DNA of 64,000 nt from Hydrogenophaga sp. BPS33 (GTDB taxonomy: Bacteria > Pseudomonadota > Gammaproteobacteria > Burkholderiales > Burkholderiaceae_C). The stretch is from NCBI RefSeq assembly GCF_009859475.1, contig NZ_CP044549.1, forward strand, positions 3,844,001 to 3,908,000, written 5' to 3'. Below the pieces are notes generated by a model. That model saw only the letters and a program-made list of their open reading frames with translations. It did not search any database and was not told the origin of the DNA. Made by a program: the position numbers and the translations under genes. Shown piece by piece: positions 47,279 to 57,490 of the stretch. Every line of letters begins with the position of its first letter. Position 1 is the stretch's first letter.

Positions 47279-48570
47279 GCGAGCAGATCCGCCAAGGAGA
47301 TGTACGACACCGGGTCGCCGTGCGCGATGGTCGTGCCGGCCGGGTTGTCCACCAGGCCATCACCCCACACCATCGAGGTCAGCACGCCCGAGCTCTGGTT
47401 GGGAAAAAGATCGAGCCCGCCCGCTGCATTGCGGCGCACGCGCAAGAACTCGCGGCGCTTGTCCGCGCGTGCCACGGTGAAGTGCGCGGGCAAGGTGATG
47501 GCCGCAGGCAAGGCGTGGATGCGGCTAGCGGGCACCCCTTGCAACTGGAGCAGGAAGGGGCGCACCAGCAGCAGGAAGGTCACGAAGCTGGAGACCGGGT
47601 TGCCCGGCAGGCCGATGAAGTGGCAGGCTTCCCCAGCCGCCGCGCCCGCGCCGGCATCGCGGCGCACGGTGCCATAGGCGAAGGGTTTGCCGGGCTTCAT
47701 GCCGATCTGCCAGAGGTCGAGCGAACCCAGTTGCTGCACGGCGGGCTTCACATGGTCTTCCTCGCCCACCGAGACCCCCCCGCTGGTGAGGATCAGGTCG
47801 TGGTGGTCGGCCGCGGTCTTGAGCGCGGCCAGGGTGGCGTCGCGCCGGTCGGGCACGATGCCCAGATCGCTCACCTCGCAGCCCAGGCGTTGCAGCAGCG
47901 TGCGCAGGAAGAAGCGGTTCGAGTTGTAGATCGTGCCGGGCTTCATGGCCTCGGGCGGCACGTCGCCCGGCATCACGAGTTCGTCGCCGGTGGAGAACAT
48001 GGCCACGCGCGGGCGCACGCGCACCGCCAGGTGGGCCAGGCCCAGGCTGGCCGCCAGGCCCAGGCTGGCGGCCGAGAGGCGTTCGCCCTGGGCCAGCACC
48101 ACGGCGCCACGCGTGACGTCCTCGCCCGCGCGCCGCACCCACTGGCCCGGTTCGGGCACCTGCTGGATGTGCACCGCGTGGATGTCGCCGCCAACCTCGA
48201 CCGTGTCTTCCTGCATCACCACCGTGTCGGCGCCGGGCGGCATGGGCGCGCCGGTGAAGATGCGCGCGCAGGTGCCGGGCTCCAGCGAAGTGCCGATGTG
48301 CCCGGCGGCGATGCGCTGGCTCACACGCAGGACCTGACCGGGCTCGGTGACGTCGGCCGCGCGCAGCGCATAGCCGTCCATGGACGAGTTGTCGTTGGGC
48401 GGCACCTGCAGCACAGACACCAGGTCTTGTGCGAGCACACGACCGTCGGCCTCGAAGGTGGCGACGGTTTCGCTGGCCGTGATCGCGTCTACGCGCGAGA
48501 GCAGATCGGCCTGGGCCTGGTCCAGCGACATCAGCGGCGCGCGGCCGGTGGGGGATTTGGGAGCGGTCAT
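47275..48570 (-). CDS. moeA: Molybdopterin molybdotransferase MoeA
   Basis: A 431-residue enzyme that inserts molybdate into adenylylated molybdopterin. Motifs include PPNDNSSMDGYALRA near the substrate site, ARIFTGAPMPPGADTVV, STGDELV, TSGGVSVGEEDHVK and GLPGNPVSSFVTF. The ATG at MTAPKSPTG is used; the frame continues 30 codons upstream without a better start. It is the first gene of the moeA-moaD-moaE-GNAT run, separated from thrC by about 120 bases. MoaA, MoaB/C and MogA are not in the window. Confidence 0.95.
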   Translation of the reverse strand: MTAPKSPTGRAPLMSLDQAQADLLSRVDAITASETVATFEADGRVLAQDLVSVLQVPPNDNSSMDGYALRAADVTEPGQVLRVSQRIAAGHIGTSLEPGTCARIFTGAPMPPGADTVVMQEDTVEVGGDIHAVHIQQVPEPGQWVRRAGEDVTRGAVVLAQGERLSAASLGLAASLGLAHLAVRVRPRVAMFSTGDELVMPGDVPPEAMKPGTIYNSNRFFLRTLLQRLGCEVSDLGIVPDRRDATLAALKTAADHHDLILTSGGVSVGEEDHVKPAVQQLGSLDLWQIGMKPGKPFAYGTVRRDAGAGAAAGEACHFIGLPGNPVSSFVTFLLLVRPFLLQLQGVPASRIHALPAAITLPAHFTVARADKRREFLRVRRNAAGGLDLFPNQSSGVLTSMVWGDGLVDNPAGTTIAHGDPVSYISLADLLA

Positions 48571-48656
48571 GGCATGTAGGGTAGCGGGTCGAACGGCAAA
48601 GCGGTTTGCATTGTCGAGCAAGCCGGTCGCCACGTCATGCCACTGGCGCTGTTCCA

Positions 48657-48674
48657 GCACCCGTGGTGGGGTGC
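48657..48674. terminator. Hairpin after thrC
   Basis: GCACCC-GTGGTG-GGGTGC, a perfect 6-bp stem with a 6-base loop, 17 bases after the thrC stop on the minus strand. It lacks a T-run. The rest of the thrC-moeA gap holds nothing recognised. Confidence 0.3.
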
Positions 48675-48691
48675 GGGTGGGGATGCGCAGT

Positions 48692-50133
48692 TCAGGCTGC
48701 AGCGCAGTGCTCGGCGATGAAAGCCTGAACAGCCTCCGTGCGGGCGGGCATCACCTTCACGCGCTTGGGGAGATTCTCGATGCCTTCGAACTGCTTCGGA
48801 CGATCGGGATGTCGGCCCAGCGCTTCGACGATGGTGTCGGCGAACTTGATCGGCAAGGCGGTTTCCAGCACGACCATGGGCACGCCGGCTTCGCGGTGCT
48901 CACGCGCCACTTTCACGCCATCGGCGGTGTGGGTGTCGATCATCACGCCGTGGCGCTGGAACACATCGCGAATGGTGGCCAGGCGGTCGGCATGCGTGCT
49001 CTTGCCGCTGCGAAAGCCGTAATGCGTGGCGGCCTCGGCGAACACCGGGTCGGCACTGAGGTCGAAGCGGCCTTCGCGCGCGAGGCCTTCGCCGAAGAAG
49101 GCCTTGACGCGCTCGCCGTTGCGCCCGAGCAGGTCGAACACGAAGCGCTCGAAATTGCTGGCCTTGGAAATGTCCATCGAGGGGCTGGAGGTCTCGTGCG
49201 TGTCGGCGCTGCCGCGCACGCGGTACACGCCGGTGCGGAAGAACTCGTCGAGCACGTCGTTTTCGTTCGTGGCCACCACCAGGGTGCGGATCGGCAGGCC
49301 CATCTGGCGCGCCACGTGGCCGGCGCAGACGTTGCCGAAATTGCCGCTGGGCACGGTGAAGGACACCTGCTGGCCGTTGTTTGCCGTCGCCTGGAAATAG
49401 CCCGCGAAGTAGTAGACCACCTGCGCCAGCAGGCGCGCCCAGTTGATCGAGTTCACCGTGCCGATCTTGTACTGGCGCTTGAACACGAGGTCGTTGCTGA
49501 CGTCCTTGACGATGTCCTGGCAATCGTCGAACACGCCTTCGATGGCGATGTTGTGGATGTTCTCGTCCATCAGGCTGAACATCTGCGCCTGCTGGAACGG
49601 GCTCATGCGGCCGTGCGGGCTGAGCATGAACACGCGCACCCCCTTCTTGCCGCGCATGGCGTACTCGGCCGCGCTGCCGGTGTCGCCCGATGTGGCGCCC
49701 AGGATGTTGAGCTCCTCGCCACGGCGCGCCAGCTCGTACTCGAACAGGTTGCCCAGCAGTTGCATGGCCATGTCCTTGAAGGCCAGGGTGGGGCCGTTGG
49801 ACAGGGCTTCGAGCTGGACATCGCGTTCGAGCGTCTTCAGCGGCACGATCTGTGGCGTGCCATACACCGCTTCGGTGTAGGTCTTGTCGCACAGCGCGCG
49901 CAGGTCGGCGGCGGGAATGTCGTCGATGTAGAGCGAGAGGATTTCGAAGGCCAGCGCCGCGTAGCCGCCCGGCGCGCCCTGGTTGAACACCTGGCGCAGG
50001 CGCTGCAGCGCGGCGGCATCGACCTGCGGATAACGCTCCGGCAGGTACAGGCCGCCGTCGGGGGCGAGCCCCTCCAGCAGGATTTCGCAGAAGCGCTTGC
50101 GGTCAAGGTGACCGCGCGTGGAGAGATACAACA

Positions 50134-50134
<1 letters not shown>
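48692..50134 (-). CDS. thrC: Threonine synthase
   Basis: A 480-residue PLP enzyme that converts O-phosphohomoserine to threonine. It is the long class: an N-terminal region with YLSTRGHLDRKRFCEILLEGLAPDGGLYLPE, the PLP lysine Lys120 in TLAFKDMAMQLLGN, and LGATSGDTGSAAEYAMRGK for the phosphate cradle. The ATG overlaps the hom stop as TGATG, so it is the second gene of a hom-thrC operon. No thrB homoserine kinase gene lies here; in this group it is usually unlinked. Confidence 0.96.
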
Positions 50135-51465
<1,331 letters not shown>

Positions 51466-51483
51466 GGTTGGGGAACAAAAAAA

Positions 51484-52707
51484 TCAGGCGCCGCGTTTTC
51501 GGCGGCCTTCGAGAAACTTGGCGATGCGCTCGATCGCTTCGCGCAGATCGTCTTCGTGCGGGAGGAACACGATGCGAAAATGCTGGTTGTCGGGGTAGTT
51601 GAAGCCCGAGCCCTGCACCAGCATCACGCGCGTTTCGCGCAACACTTCCATGAAGAACTGGCGGTCGTCGGCGATGGGGTACATCTGCGGATCCAGCCGC
51701 GGGAACATGTACAGCGCGGCCTCGGGTTTGACGCAGGTCACGCCCGGAATGGCGGTGATGAGCTCGTAGGCGAGGTCGCGCTGGCGGCGCAGGCGGCCAC
51801 CCTCCTTCACCAGGTCGTTGATGCTCTGGTACCCCCCCAAGGCGGTCTGGATCGCCCACTGCCCCGGCACGTTGGAGCCCAGCTTGAGGTTGGCCAGCAT
51901 GTTCAGGCCTTCGATGAAGTCCTTCGCGATGTGCTTGGGACCCGAGAGGACCATCCAGCCCGCGCGGTAGCCGCACGAGCGGTATGCCTTGGACAGCGAG
52001 TTGAAGGTGAGCGTGAGCACGTCGGTGGACAGGCTGGCCATCGCCGTGTGCTTCACGCCATCGTAGAGCACCTTGTCGTAGACCTCGTCGGCCAGCAACA
52101 CCAGGCCGAACTCACGCGCCAACGCCACGACGCCCTTGAGCAGCTCATCGCTGTAGAGCACGCCAGTGGGGTTGTTGGGGTTGATCACCACAATGCCCTT
52201 GGTGCGCGGCGTGATCTTCGCGCGCATGTCGTCCAGATCGGGCTGCCAGCCGTTGGATTCGTCGCAACGGTAATGCACGGGAGAACCACCGGCCAGGCTG
52301 GTGGCAGCGGTCCACAGCGGATAGTCGGGCGACGGCACCAGCAGCTCGTCGCCGTTGTCCAGCAGCGCGTTGGCCGCCATCACGATCAACTCGCTCGCGC
52401 CATTGCCGAGGTAGATGTCCTCCAGCGTCACACCCGCCACGCCTTGCTGCTGGGTGTAGTGCATCACCGCCTTGCGCGCCGCGAAGATGCCCTTGCTGTC
52501 GGAATAGCCCGCCGAATTCGGCAGGTTGCGGATCATGTCCTGCTGGATCTCTTCTGGCGCATCGAAGCCGAACGGGGCGAGATTACCGATGTTCAGCTTG
52601 ATGATCTTCTGGCCCTCGTCCTCCATCTGCTTGGCCGCGTCCACGATCGGGCCGCGAACGTCGTAGAGCACATTGGCCAGCTTGGCGGATTTCTGGATGG
52701 TTTTCAA
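51484..52707 (-). CDS. alaA: Alanine-type aminotransferase (AlaA-like), TTG start
   Basis: A 407-residue fold-type I PLP enzyme that probably makes alanine from pyruvate and glutamate. Motifs are NIGNLAPFGF, LGNGASELI, INPNNPTGV, ADEVYDKVLYDG and the PLP lysine in NSLSKAYRSCGYRAGW. The family begins MKTIQKSAKLANVLYD; here that Met is a TTG codon with GGAGGGA placed just upstream, a much better start than the ATG 26 codons earlier. It precedes hom and thrC and may be co-transcribed. It diverges from the Mth938-domain gene. Confidence 0.9.
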   Translation of the reverse strand: MKTIQKSAKLANVLYDVRGPIVDAAKQMEDEGQKIIKLNIGNLAPFGFDAPEEIQQDMIRNLPNSAGYSDSKGIFAARKAVMHYTQQQGVAGVTLEDIYLGNGASELIVMAANALLDNGDELLVPSPDYPLWTAATSLAGGSPVHYRCDESNGWQPDLDDMRAKITPRTKGIVVINPNNPTGVLYSDELLKGVVALAREFGLVLLADEVYDKVLYDGVKHTAMASLSTDVLTLTFNSLSKAYRSCGYRAGWMVLSGPKHIAKDFIEGLNMLANLKLGSNVPGQWAIQTALGGYQSINDLVKEGGRLRRQRDLAYELITAIPGVTCVKPEAALYMFPRLDPQMYPIADDRQFFMEVLRETRVMLVQGSGFNYPDNQHFRIVFLPHEDDLREAIERIAKFLEGRRKRGA

Positions 52708-52823
52708 AGTCCCTCCGGGGGGTTTGGGGATTGCGGCGTGTAAAGCCCGGCGGTGGGAAGCCATCGTTGTATTCTTGGGTCTCACCAGCAGGGAAAACCT
52801 GCAATTTGACCACAGTTGCCACC

Positions 52824-53204
52824 ATGAAATTGCACGCCGACAAGCCCGACACCTTGGCCATCACCGCCTACGGAGAGGGATGGGTCGCGGTCAACGGCCA
52901 GCACCACACCACCAGTCTGATCCTGACCTCCGAGGGCCAGGTGTTGCCATGGGAGAGCCAGCGCTTCGAAGATCTCACGCCGGCGCACTTCGAGCACCTG
53001 GCCGAGGTGATGAGCGAACCGCCCGAGCTGGTGGTGTTCGGCAGCGGGTCGCGGCTGCGCTTCGTGCGCCCTGCCGTGCTGCAGGGCCTCATGGCACGGC
53101 GCATCGGCGTCGAAACCATGGACACCTCGGCCGCTTGCCGCACCTACAACATCCTGGCAGGCGAAGGCCGCCGCGTGGTCCTCGCCTTGCTGATGGACAC
53201 CTGA
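52824..53204 (+). CDS. Mth938-like domain protein
   Basis: A 126-residue cytoplasmic protein of the DUF498/Mth938 family (MKLHADKPDTLAITAYGEGWVAVNG; LVVFGSGSRLRFVRP; GVETMDTSAACRTYNILAGEGRRV). Members occur alone in bacteria and as NDUFAF3 in mitochondria, where the protein helps assemble complex I; the bacterial function is not established. The ATG 52824 is the family start. It is divergent from alaA and lies about 180 bases before the peroxiredoxin gene. Confidence 0.88.
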   Translation: MKLHADKPDTLAITAYGEGWVAVNGQHHTTSLILTSEGQVLPWESQRFEDLTPAHFEHLAEVMSEPPELVVFGSGSRLRFVRPAVLQGLMARRIGVETMDTSAACRTYNILAGEGRRVVLALLMDT

Positions 53205-53243
53205 ATTGCACCCAGCGTTCGAGGGCGCATTGGTGCCTAGGCT

Positions 53244-53273
53244 GTGACGGAGTGCACCCATTCAGGTTAAAAT
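53244..53273 (+). promoter_or_regulatory. Candidate sigma-70 promoter of the peroxiredoxin gene
   Basis: GTGACG, 18 bases, TAAAAT. Four of six -35 positions and five of six -10 positions match consensus. It would start transcription about 105 bases before the ATG at 53385, leaving a fairly long leader in which nothing else was recognised. Confidence 0.45.
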
Positions 53274-53384
53274 ACCGGATTGTTTCCTGCCGCGTCTTCC
53301 CTTGCATCCTGTATGCCAGGCGTGCCGCGAAGCAGCCGGGAAGCCAACGCATCACCACCAACCTACGTCAGGGGTCCACGCAGT

Positions 53385-53861
53385 ATGGCAGTCGTTGTCA
53401 ACAAACCCATTCCCGAATTCGAATCGCAGGCCACAGGCGGTGTGAAAGTCAGCAACCAGACCCATCTGGGTCAAACCATCGTGTTGTACTTCTACCCCAA
53501 GGACAATACACCGGGCTGCACCACCGAGGCTATGCAATTCCGAGACAAGTACAAGGATTTTGTCAAGGCCGGCGCCGAGGTCTTCGGCGTCTCGCGCGAC
53601 AACATGAAGTCGCACGACGATTTCAAGACCAAACTGGAGCTGCCCTTTGAATTGATCGCCGACACAGAAGAAAAAATGTGTCACATGTTCGGCGTCGTCA
53701 AGAACAAGATCATGTACGGCAAGAAGGTCAAGGGCATCGAGCGCAGCACCTTCCTGATCGGCCCCGATGGCGTGCTCAAGCAGGAATGGCGCGGCCTGAA
53801 GGTGCCGGGCCACGTCGAGGACGTGCTCAAAGCCGTCAAGACACTCAAGAAAGCCTCTTGA
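53385..53861 (+). CDS. bcp: Peroxiredoxin, Bcp/PrxQ type
   Basis: A 158-residue thiol peroxidase that reduces hydroperoxides. The peroxidatic cysteine is Cys45 in DNTPGCTTEAM. In E. coli Bcp a resolving Cys follows five residues later; here that position is Met50. Position 84-type PrxQ resolving Cys is also missing (SHDDFKTK), and the only other cysteine is Cys99 (EKMCHMFGV). It may work as a 1-Cys enzyme or use Cys99. The start MAVVVNKP is preferred over an ATG 35 codons upstream, whose extension has no family support. Confidence 0.93.
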   Translation: MAVVVNKPIPEFESQATGGVKVSNQTHLGQTIVLYFYPKDNTPGCTTEAMQFRDKYKDFVKAGAEVFGVSRDNMKSHDDFKTKLELPFELIADTEEKMCHMFGVVKNKIMYGKKVKGIERSTFLIGPDGVLKQEWRGLKVPGHVEDVLKAVKTLKKAS

Positions 53862-53921
53862 AAGAAGGGGAATGGCAGGCGCTTGGCATGCCGTTTCGCT
53901 GTCGCCCCAGTCGTGCATAAT

Positions 53922-54015
53922 GAATTCATGACTCCGGGAAGCTACCCAGCCCGCCCCTCTTTCGACAAGCTTCGCAGTTCCGAAAGCCGCCCGGTTTACC
54001 GAGCGGCTTTTTGTT
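53922..54015 (+). ncRNA. Candidate small RNA or attenuated leader between bcp and phoH
   Basis: A CATAAT -10-like box (53916-53921) is followed by about 90 bases ending in an intrinsic terminator at 53983-54015. An upstream pair GAAGCT/AGCTTC (about 53938-53971) could form another stem, so the stretch may be a structured RNA. It also contains a 34-codon open frame starting ATGACTCCG at 53928 that runs through the terminator. The transcript, its strand and its role are inferred; it may instead be the leader of phoH or the 3' end of bcp. Confidence 0.3.
53983..54015 (+). terminator. Intrinsic terminator upstream of phoH
   Basis: AAAGCCGC-C-CGG-TTTA-CCG-A-GCGGCTTT followed by TTGTTTT. The stem is long with one mismatch and has a T-rich tail on the plus strand. 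It lies 120 bases after bcp and 33 bases before the phoH ATG, so it ends the bcp transcript or a short RNA, or attenuates phoH. Confidence 0.72.
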
Positions 54016-54047
54016 TTCCGGCCTCGCGCTGAATTCACCCGCCCTCC

Positions 54048-55796
54048 ATGCCACTGCCCCCCGCCCCCTCCAAACGTGCAGCCCTTCTAGCCCCCGAGGC
54101 TTACGCCCTTCGAGCAGCCGAGGAACCGCTGGAACTGCTCCCCCCCCCCGAAGCACCCGAGCCCCGCACGGCACCCGCCCCCACCCCCCGTGCGGGCGAG
54201 CGGTCGCGCGGTCGCGCTCGAAAAACGGTCGCACCCGCACCCACGTTGAAAGCAGTGGCCGAGGCGCCTCTGTTGCCCGCTGCGCCCGCCACGGCGCCAC
54301 AGGCCCTTCTGGTTCGGGCCGAAGCACCGACGGCGGACAAGCCGGCCCAGCCCTCGCCCGTGGCAAGCGCCCGTCGGCGCACCAACGGAAAATCCACGCA
54401 CGCGGGCCCTGCGCGCTTGTTCGTGCTGGACACCAACGTGCTGCTGCACGACCCCACGAGCCTCTTTCGCTTCGAGGAACACGACATCTTCCTGCCGATG
54501 ATCGTGTTGGAAGAGCTGGATGGCCACAAGAAGGGCATGACCGAAGTGGCGCGCAACGGTCGGCAGACCAGCCGCACCCTCGATGCCCTGGTGGCGCAAC
54601 AAGGCGGCGACATGACCAAGGGCCTCAAGCTCTCGGCAACCGGTCACCAGTCCGCGCGCGGCCTGCTGTTTTTCCAGACCGAACCTCTGGACAACAACCT
54701 GCCGTCCAGCCTGCCCCAGGGCAAGGCGGACAACCAGATCCTGGGCGTGGTCCATTCGCTGCGCGGCCGCCACCCGGATCGCGAAGTCATTCTGGTGTCG
54801 AAAGACATCAACATGCGCGTCAAGGCGCGTGCGCTGGGCCTGGCCGCTGAGGACTACCAGAACGACAAGACCCTGGACGACGGCGAACTGCTGTATGCCG
54901 GGGCGCTGGCCTTGCCGCAGGATTTCTGGACGCGCCAGAGCAAGACCATCGAAAGCTGGCAAAGCGGCAGCCACACGTTCTACCGGGTCAGCGGGCCTGC
55001 GGTGGGACAGTTCTACATCAACCAGTTTGTCTACTTCGAAGCGCCGGGAGAGCCTTCGCTGTATGCCCGCGTCACCGAAATCCGCGACAAGACCGCGGTG
55101 CTCAAGACGCTCAAGGACTACACACACCTGAAAAATGCGGTGTGGGGCGTGACCAGCCGCAACCGCGAACAGAACTTTGCCCTCAACCTGTTGATGGACC
55201 CGGAGATCGACTTCGTGACGCTGGCCGGCACGGCCGGCACCGGCAAGACCTTGATGGCCTTGGCCAGCGGCTTGACACAGGTGCTGGACGACCGCCGCTA
55301 CACCGAGATCATCATGACCCGCGCCACTGTGAGCGTGGGCGAGGACATCGGCTTCCTCCCCGGCACCGAGGAAGAAAAGATGGGGCCCTGGATGGGCGCA
55401 CTCGACGACAACCTGGAATTCCTGGCCAAGGGTGATGGCGGCAACGCGGGCGAATGGGGGCGCGCGGCCACCAACGAGCTCATCCGCAGCCGCATCAAGG
55501 TCAAGAGCATGAACTTCATGCGCGGCCGCACGTTCATGAACAAGTACGTGATCATCGACGAGGCGCAGAACCTCACGCCCAAGCAGATGAAGACCTTGAT
55601 CACGCGCGCGGGCCCCGGCACGAAGATCATCTGCATGGGCAACCTGGCGCAGATCGACACGCCCTACCTCACGGAAGGCTCGTCAGGGCTGACCTATGCG
55701 GTCGACCGGTTCAAGGGATGGCCCCACGGCGGGCACATCACGCTGGCGCGCGGCGAGCGCTCGCGCCTGGCGGATTTCGCCAGCGAGGTGCTGTAG
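54048..55796 (+). CDS. phoH: PIN-PhoH family ATPase (PhoH2-like)
   Basis: A 582-residue protein joining a PIN RNase-like domain (LFVLDTNVLLHD, about residues 122-260) to a PhoH ATPase domain (Walker A GTAGTGKT, about 400; Walker B YVIIDEAQNLT). PhoH2 proteins with this layout act as RNA helicase/ribonucleases in other bacteria. The first ~120 residues are a Pro/Ala-rich, low-complexity extension with basic patches, longer than usual; start codons further in would trim it but none has clear support. It converges on dnaB, sharing a bidirectional terminator. Confidence 0.88.
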   Translation: MPLPPAPSKRAALLAPEAYALRAAEEPLELLPPPEAPEPRTAPAPTPRAGERSRGRARKTVAPAPTLKAVAEAPLLPAAPATAPQALLVRAEAPTADKPAQPSPVASARRRTNGKSTHAGPARLFVLDTNVLLHDPTSLFRFEEHDIFLPMIVLEELDGHKKGMTEVARNGRQTSRTLDALVAQQGGDMTKGLKLSATGHQSARGLLFFQTEPLDNNLPSSLPQGKADNQILGVVHSLRGRHPDREVILVSKDINMRVKARALGLAAEDYQNDKTLDDGELLYAGALALPQDFWTRQSKTIESWQSGSHTFYRVSGPAVGQFYINQFVYFEAPGEPSLYARVTEIRDKTAVLKTLKDYTHLKNAVWGVTSRNREQNFALNLLMDPEIDFVTLAGTAGTGKTLMALASGLTQVLDDRRYTEIIMTRATVSVGEDIGFLPGTEEEKMGPWMGALDDNLEFLAKGDGGNAGEWGRAATNELIRSRIKVKSMNFMRGRTFMNKYVIIDEAQNLTPKQMKTLITRAGPGTKIICMGNLAQIDTPYLTEGSSGLTYAVDRFKGWPHGGHITLARGERSRLADFASEVL

Positions 55797-55816
55797 GCGC
55801 AAATCCCGCCGCGCAG

Positions 55817-55860
55817 CCCAACAACAAAAAACCGGCCATCCAGGCCGGTTTTTTGTTGGG
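55817..55860. terminator. Bidirectional terminator between phoH and dnaB
   Basis: The stem AAAAAACCGGCC-ATCCA-GGCCGGTTTTTT, extended outward by CCCAACAA/TTGTTGGG, gives a T-run on both strands. It serves the convergent phoH (+) and dnaB (-) transcripts. Confidence 0.88.
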
Positions 55861-55876
55861 CTCGTAAACGAATGCC

Positions 55877-57316
55877 TCAGTAGTCGCTGCCGCCCCCCAT
55901 ACCGCCGCCCACCAGGGTCTCGAAGCGGGTCAGCATGTTGAGGAAGGCCAGCTTCACCACGCCGGTCGGGCCGTTTCGCTGCTTGCCAATGATGATTTCC
56001 GCCACGCCGGGTTCCTTGCAGTTCTCACGGTTGTAGTACTCGTCGCGGTAGATGAACATGATGATGTCCGCATCCTGCTCGATGGCGCCAGACTCTCGCA
56101 GATCCGACATCATGGGACGCTTGTCGGTGCGCTGTTCGACCGAACGGTTGAGCTGCGAGAGCGCGATCACCGGGCATTGCAGTTCCTTGGCCAGCATCTT
56201 CAGGCCCCGGGAAATTTCGCCCAGTTCGGTAGCGCGGTTGTCACCGCCGCTCGAACCCGAGCCGCTCATGAGCTGCAGGTAGTCGACCACGATCAGGCCG
56301 AGCTTGCCGCATTGGCGCGCCAGTCGCCGGGAGTTGGCCCGCAGCTCGCTGGGGGTGAGGCCCGGCGTCTCGTCGATGTGCAGGGACACCGTGCGCAACT
56401 TCTCGATGGCCTCGGTGAGGCGCGGCCATTCGTCGTCGGTGAGCTTGCCCGTGCGCAAATGCCCCTGGTTGATCCGTCCGATCGAGCCCACGATACGCAC
56501 AGCCAGCTGCGAGGCACCCATTTCCATGGAGAACACCGCCACCGGCAGCCCCTCGTTGAGGGCCACGTGTTCGGCGATGTTGATCGCGAACGCGGTCTTG
56601 CCCATGGAAGGACGCGCGGCCAACACCACCAGGTCGCCGGCCTGCAAGCCCGAGGTCATGCGGTCCAGATCGATGAAGCCGGTGGGCACACCGGTCACGT
56701 CCGCCGGGTTGTCGGCCATTTCCTGCACGCGGTCCAGCAGGTCGACCACGAGCGTGTCCATGCTCTGGAAGCCCTCCTTCATCCGCGAGCCCTCTTCGCC
56801 GATCTTGAAGACCTTCTGCTCGGCCTCGTCCAGGATCTTGGCCACCGGCCGCCCTTGCGGGTTGAAGGCCGCGGTCGCGATCTCGTCGCTGGCGGTCACG
56901 AGTTTGCGCAGGATGGCGCGCTCGCGCACGATCTCGGCATAACGCCGGATGTTGGCCGCGCTCGGCACGTACTGAGCCAGTGAGTTCAGGTACGCCAGGC
57001 CTCCGGCCTCTTCGGACTTGCCCAGGTTCTGCAGATGCTCGAACACCGTGACCACGTCGGCCGGCTTGCTCCCGTTGACGAGGGTGGCGATCGCCGAATA
57101 GGTCAGCCGGTGTTCGTGCCGGTAGAAGTCGGAATCGTTGATCAGATCCGCCACGCGGTCCCAGGCGCTGTTGTCGAGCAGCAGGCCGCCCAGCACGCTG
57201 GACTCGGCCTCGATCGAATGCGGTGGAACACGCAGTTGGGCGACCTGGCGATCGCTCGCAGCGTCTTCGAAGCCCGCGTCGAACTCGGGGAAGGGACTGG
57301 AAAAGGCAGTGGACAT
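55877..57316 (-). CDS. dnaB: Replicative DNA helicase DnaB
   Basis: A 479-residue hexameric helicase that unwinds DNA at the replication fork and loads primase. The N-terminal domain starts PPHSIEAESSVLGGLLLDN, and the RecA-like C-terminal domain has Walker A AARPSMGKT, Walker B LIVVDYLQLM, and LSQLNRSVEQR with KRPMMSDLRESGAIEQDADIIMFIYRDEYY. No intein interrupts the usual insertion sites. It follows the rpsF-priB-rpsR-rplI operon on the same strand but is separated from it by a strong terminator. Confidence 0.97.
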   Translation of the reverse strand: MSTAFSSPFPEFDAGFEDAASDRQVAQLRVPPHSIEAESSVLGGLLLDNSAWDRVADLINDSDFYRHEHRLTYSAIATLVNGSKPADVVTVFEHLQNLGKSEEAGGLAYLNSLAQYVPSAANIRRYAEIVRERAILRKLVTASDEIATAAFNPQGRPVAKILDEAEQKVFKIGEEGSRMKEGFQSMDTLVVDLLDRVQEMADNPADVTGVPTGFIDLDRMTSGLQAGDLVVLAARPSMGKTAFAINIAEHVALNEGLPVAVFSMEMGASQLAVRIVGSIGRINQGHLRTGKLTDDEWPRLTEAIEKLRTVSLHIDETPGLTPSELRANSRRLARQCGKLGLIVVDYLQLMSGSGSSGGDNRATELGEISRGLKMLAKELQCPVIALSQLNRSVEQRTDKRPMMSDLRESGAIEQDADIIMFIYRDEYYNRENCKEPGVAEIIIGKQRNGPTGVVKLAFLNMLTRFETLVGGGMGGGSDY

Positions 57317-57437
57317 GGAGGGTTTGCAGCGAAAAAGCGATGGTACGCCCAGGGGGATCGCTCAGGGGTGGACAACCCTGTGGAAATCCGGTGTGAATGG
57401 AGTGCAGAACCCGGGACAACCGCGATATCCCACAAAG

Positions 57438-57470
57438 AAAAAAGCCGCTGCCCGAAGGCAGCGGCTTTTT
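57438..57470. terminator. Intrinsic terminator after rplI
   Basis: AAAAAAGCCGCTGCC-CGAA-GGCAGCGGCTTTTT, a nearly perfect stem with a tetraloop and T-runs on both strands, 20 bases after the rplI stop. It ends the ribosomal protein operon; dnaB must then use its own promoter in the remaining 120 bases, where none was clear. Confidence 0.9.
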
Positions 57471-57490
57471 GGCAGAACGCTGCGAGGAAC

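Noticed and set aside
53928..54032. A 34-codon gene (starting ATGACTCCG) before phoH
   Set aside because: No ribosome site, it runs through a strong terminator, and its sequence resembles repeat-derived translation. Kept only as a possible leader peptide in the findings.
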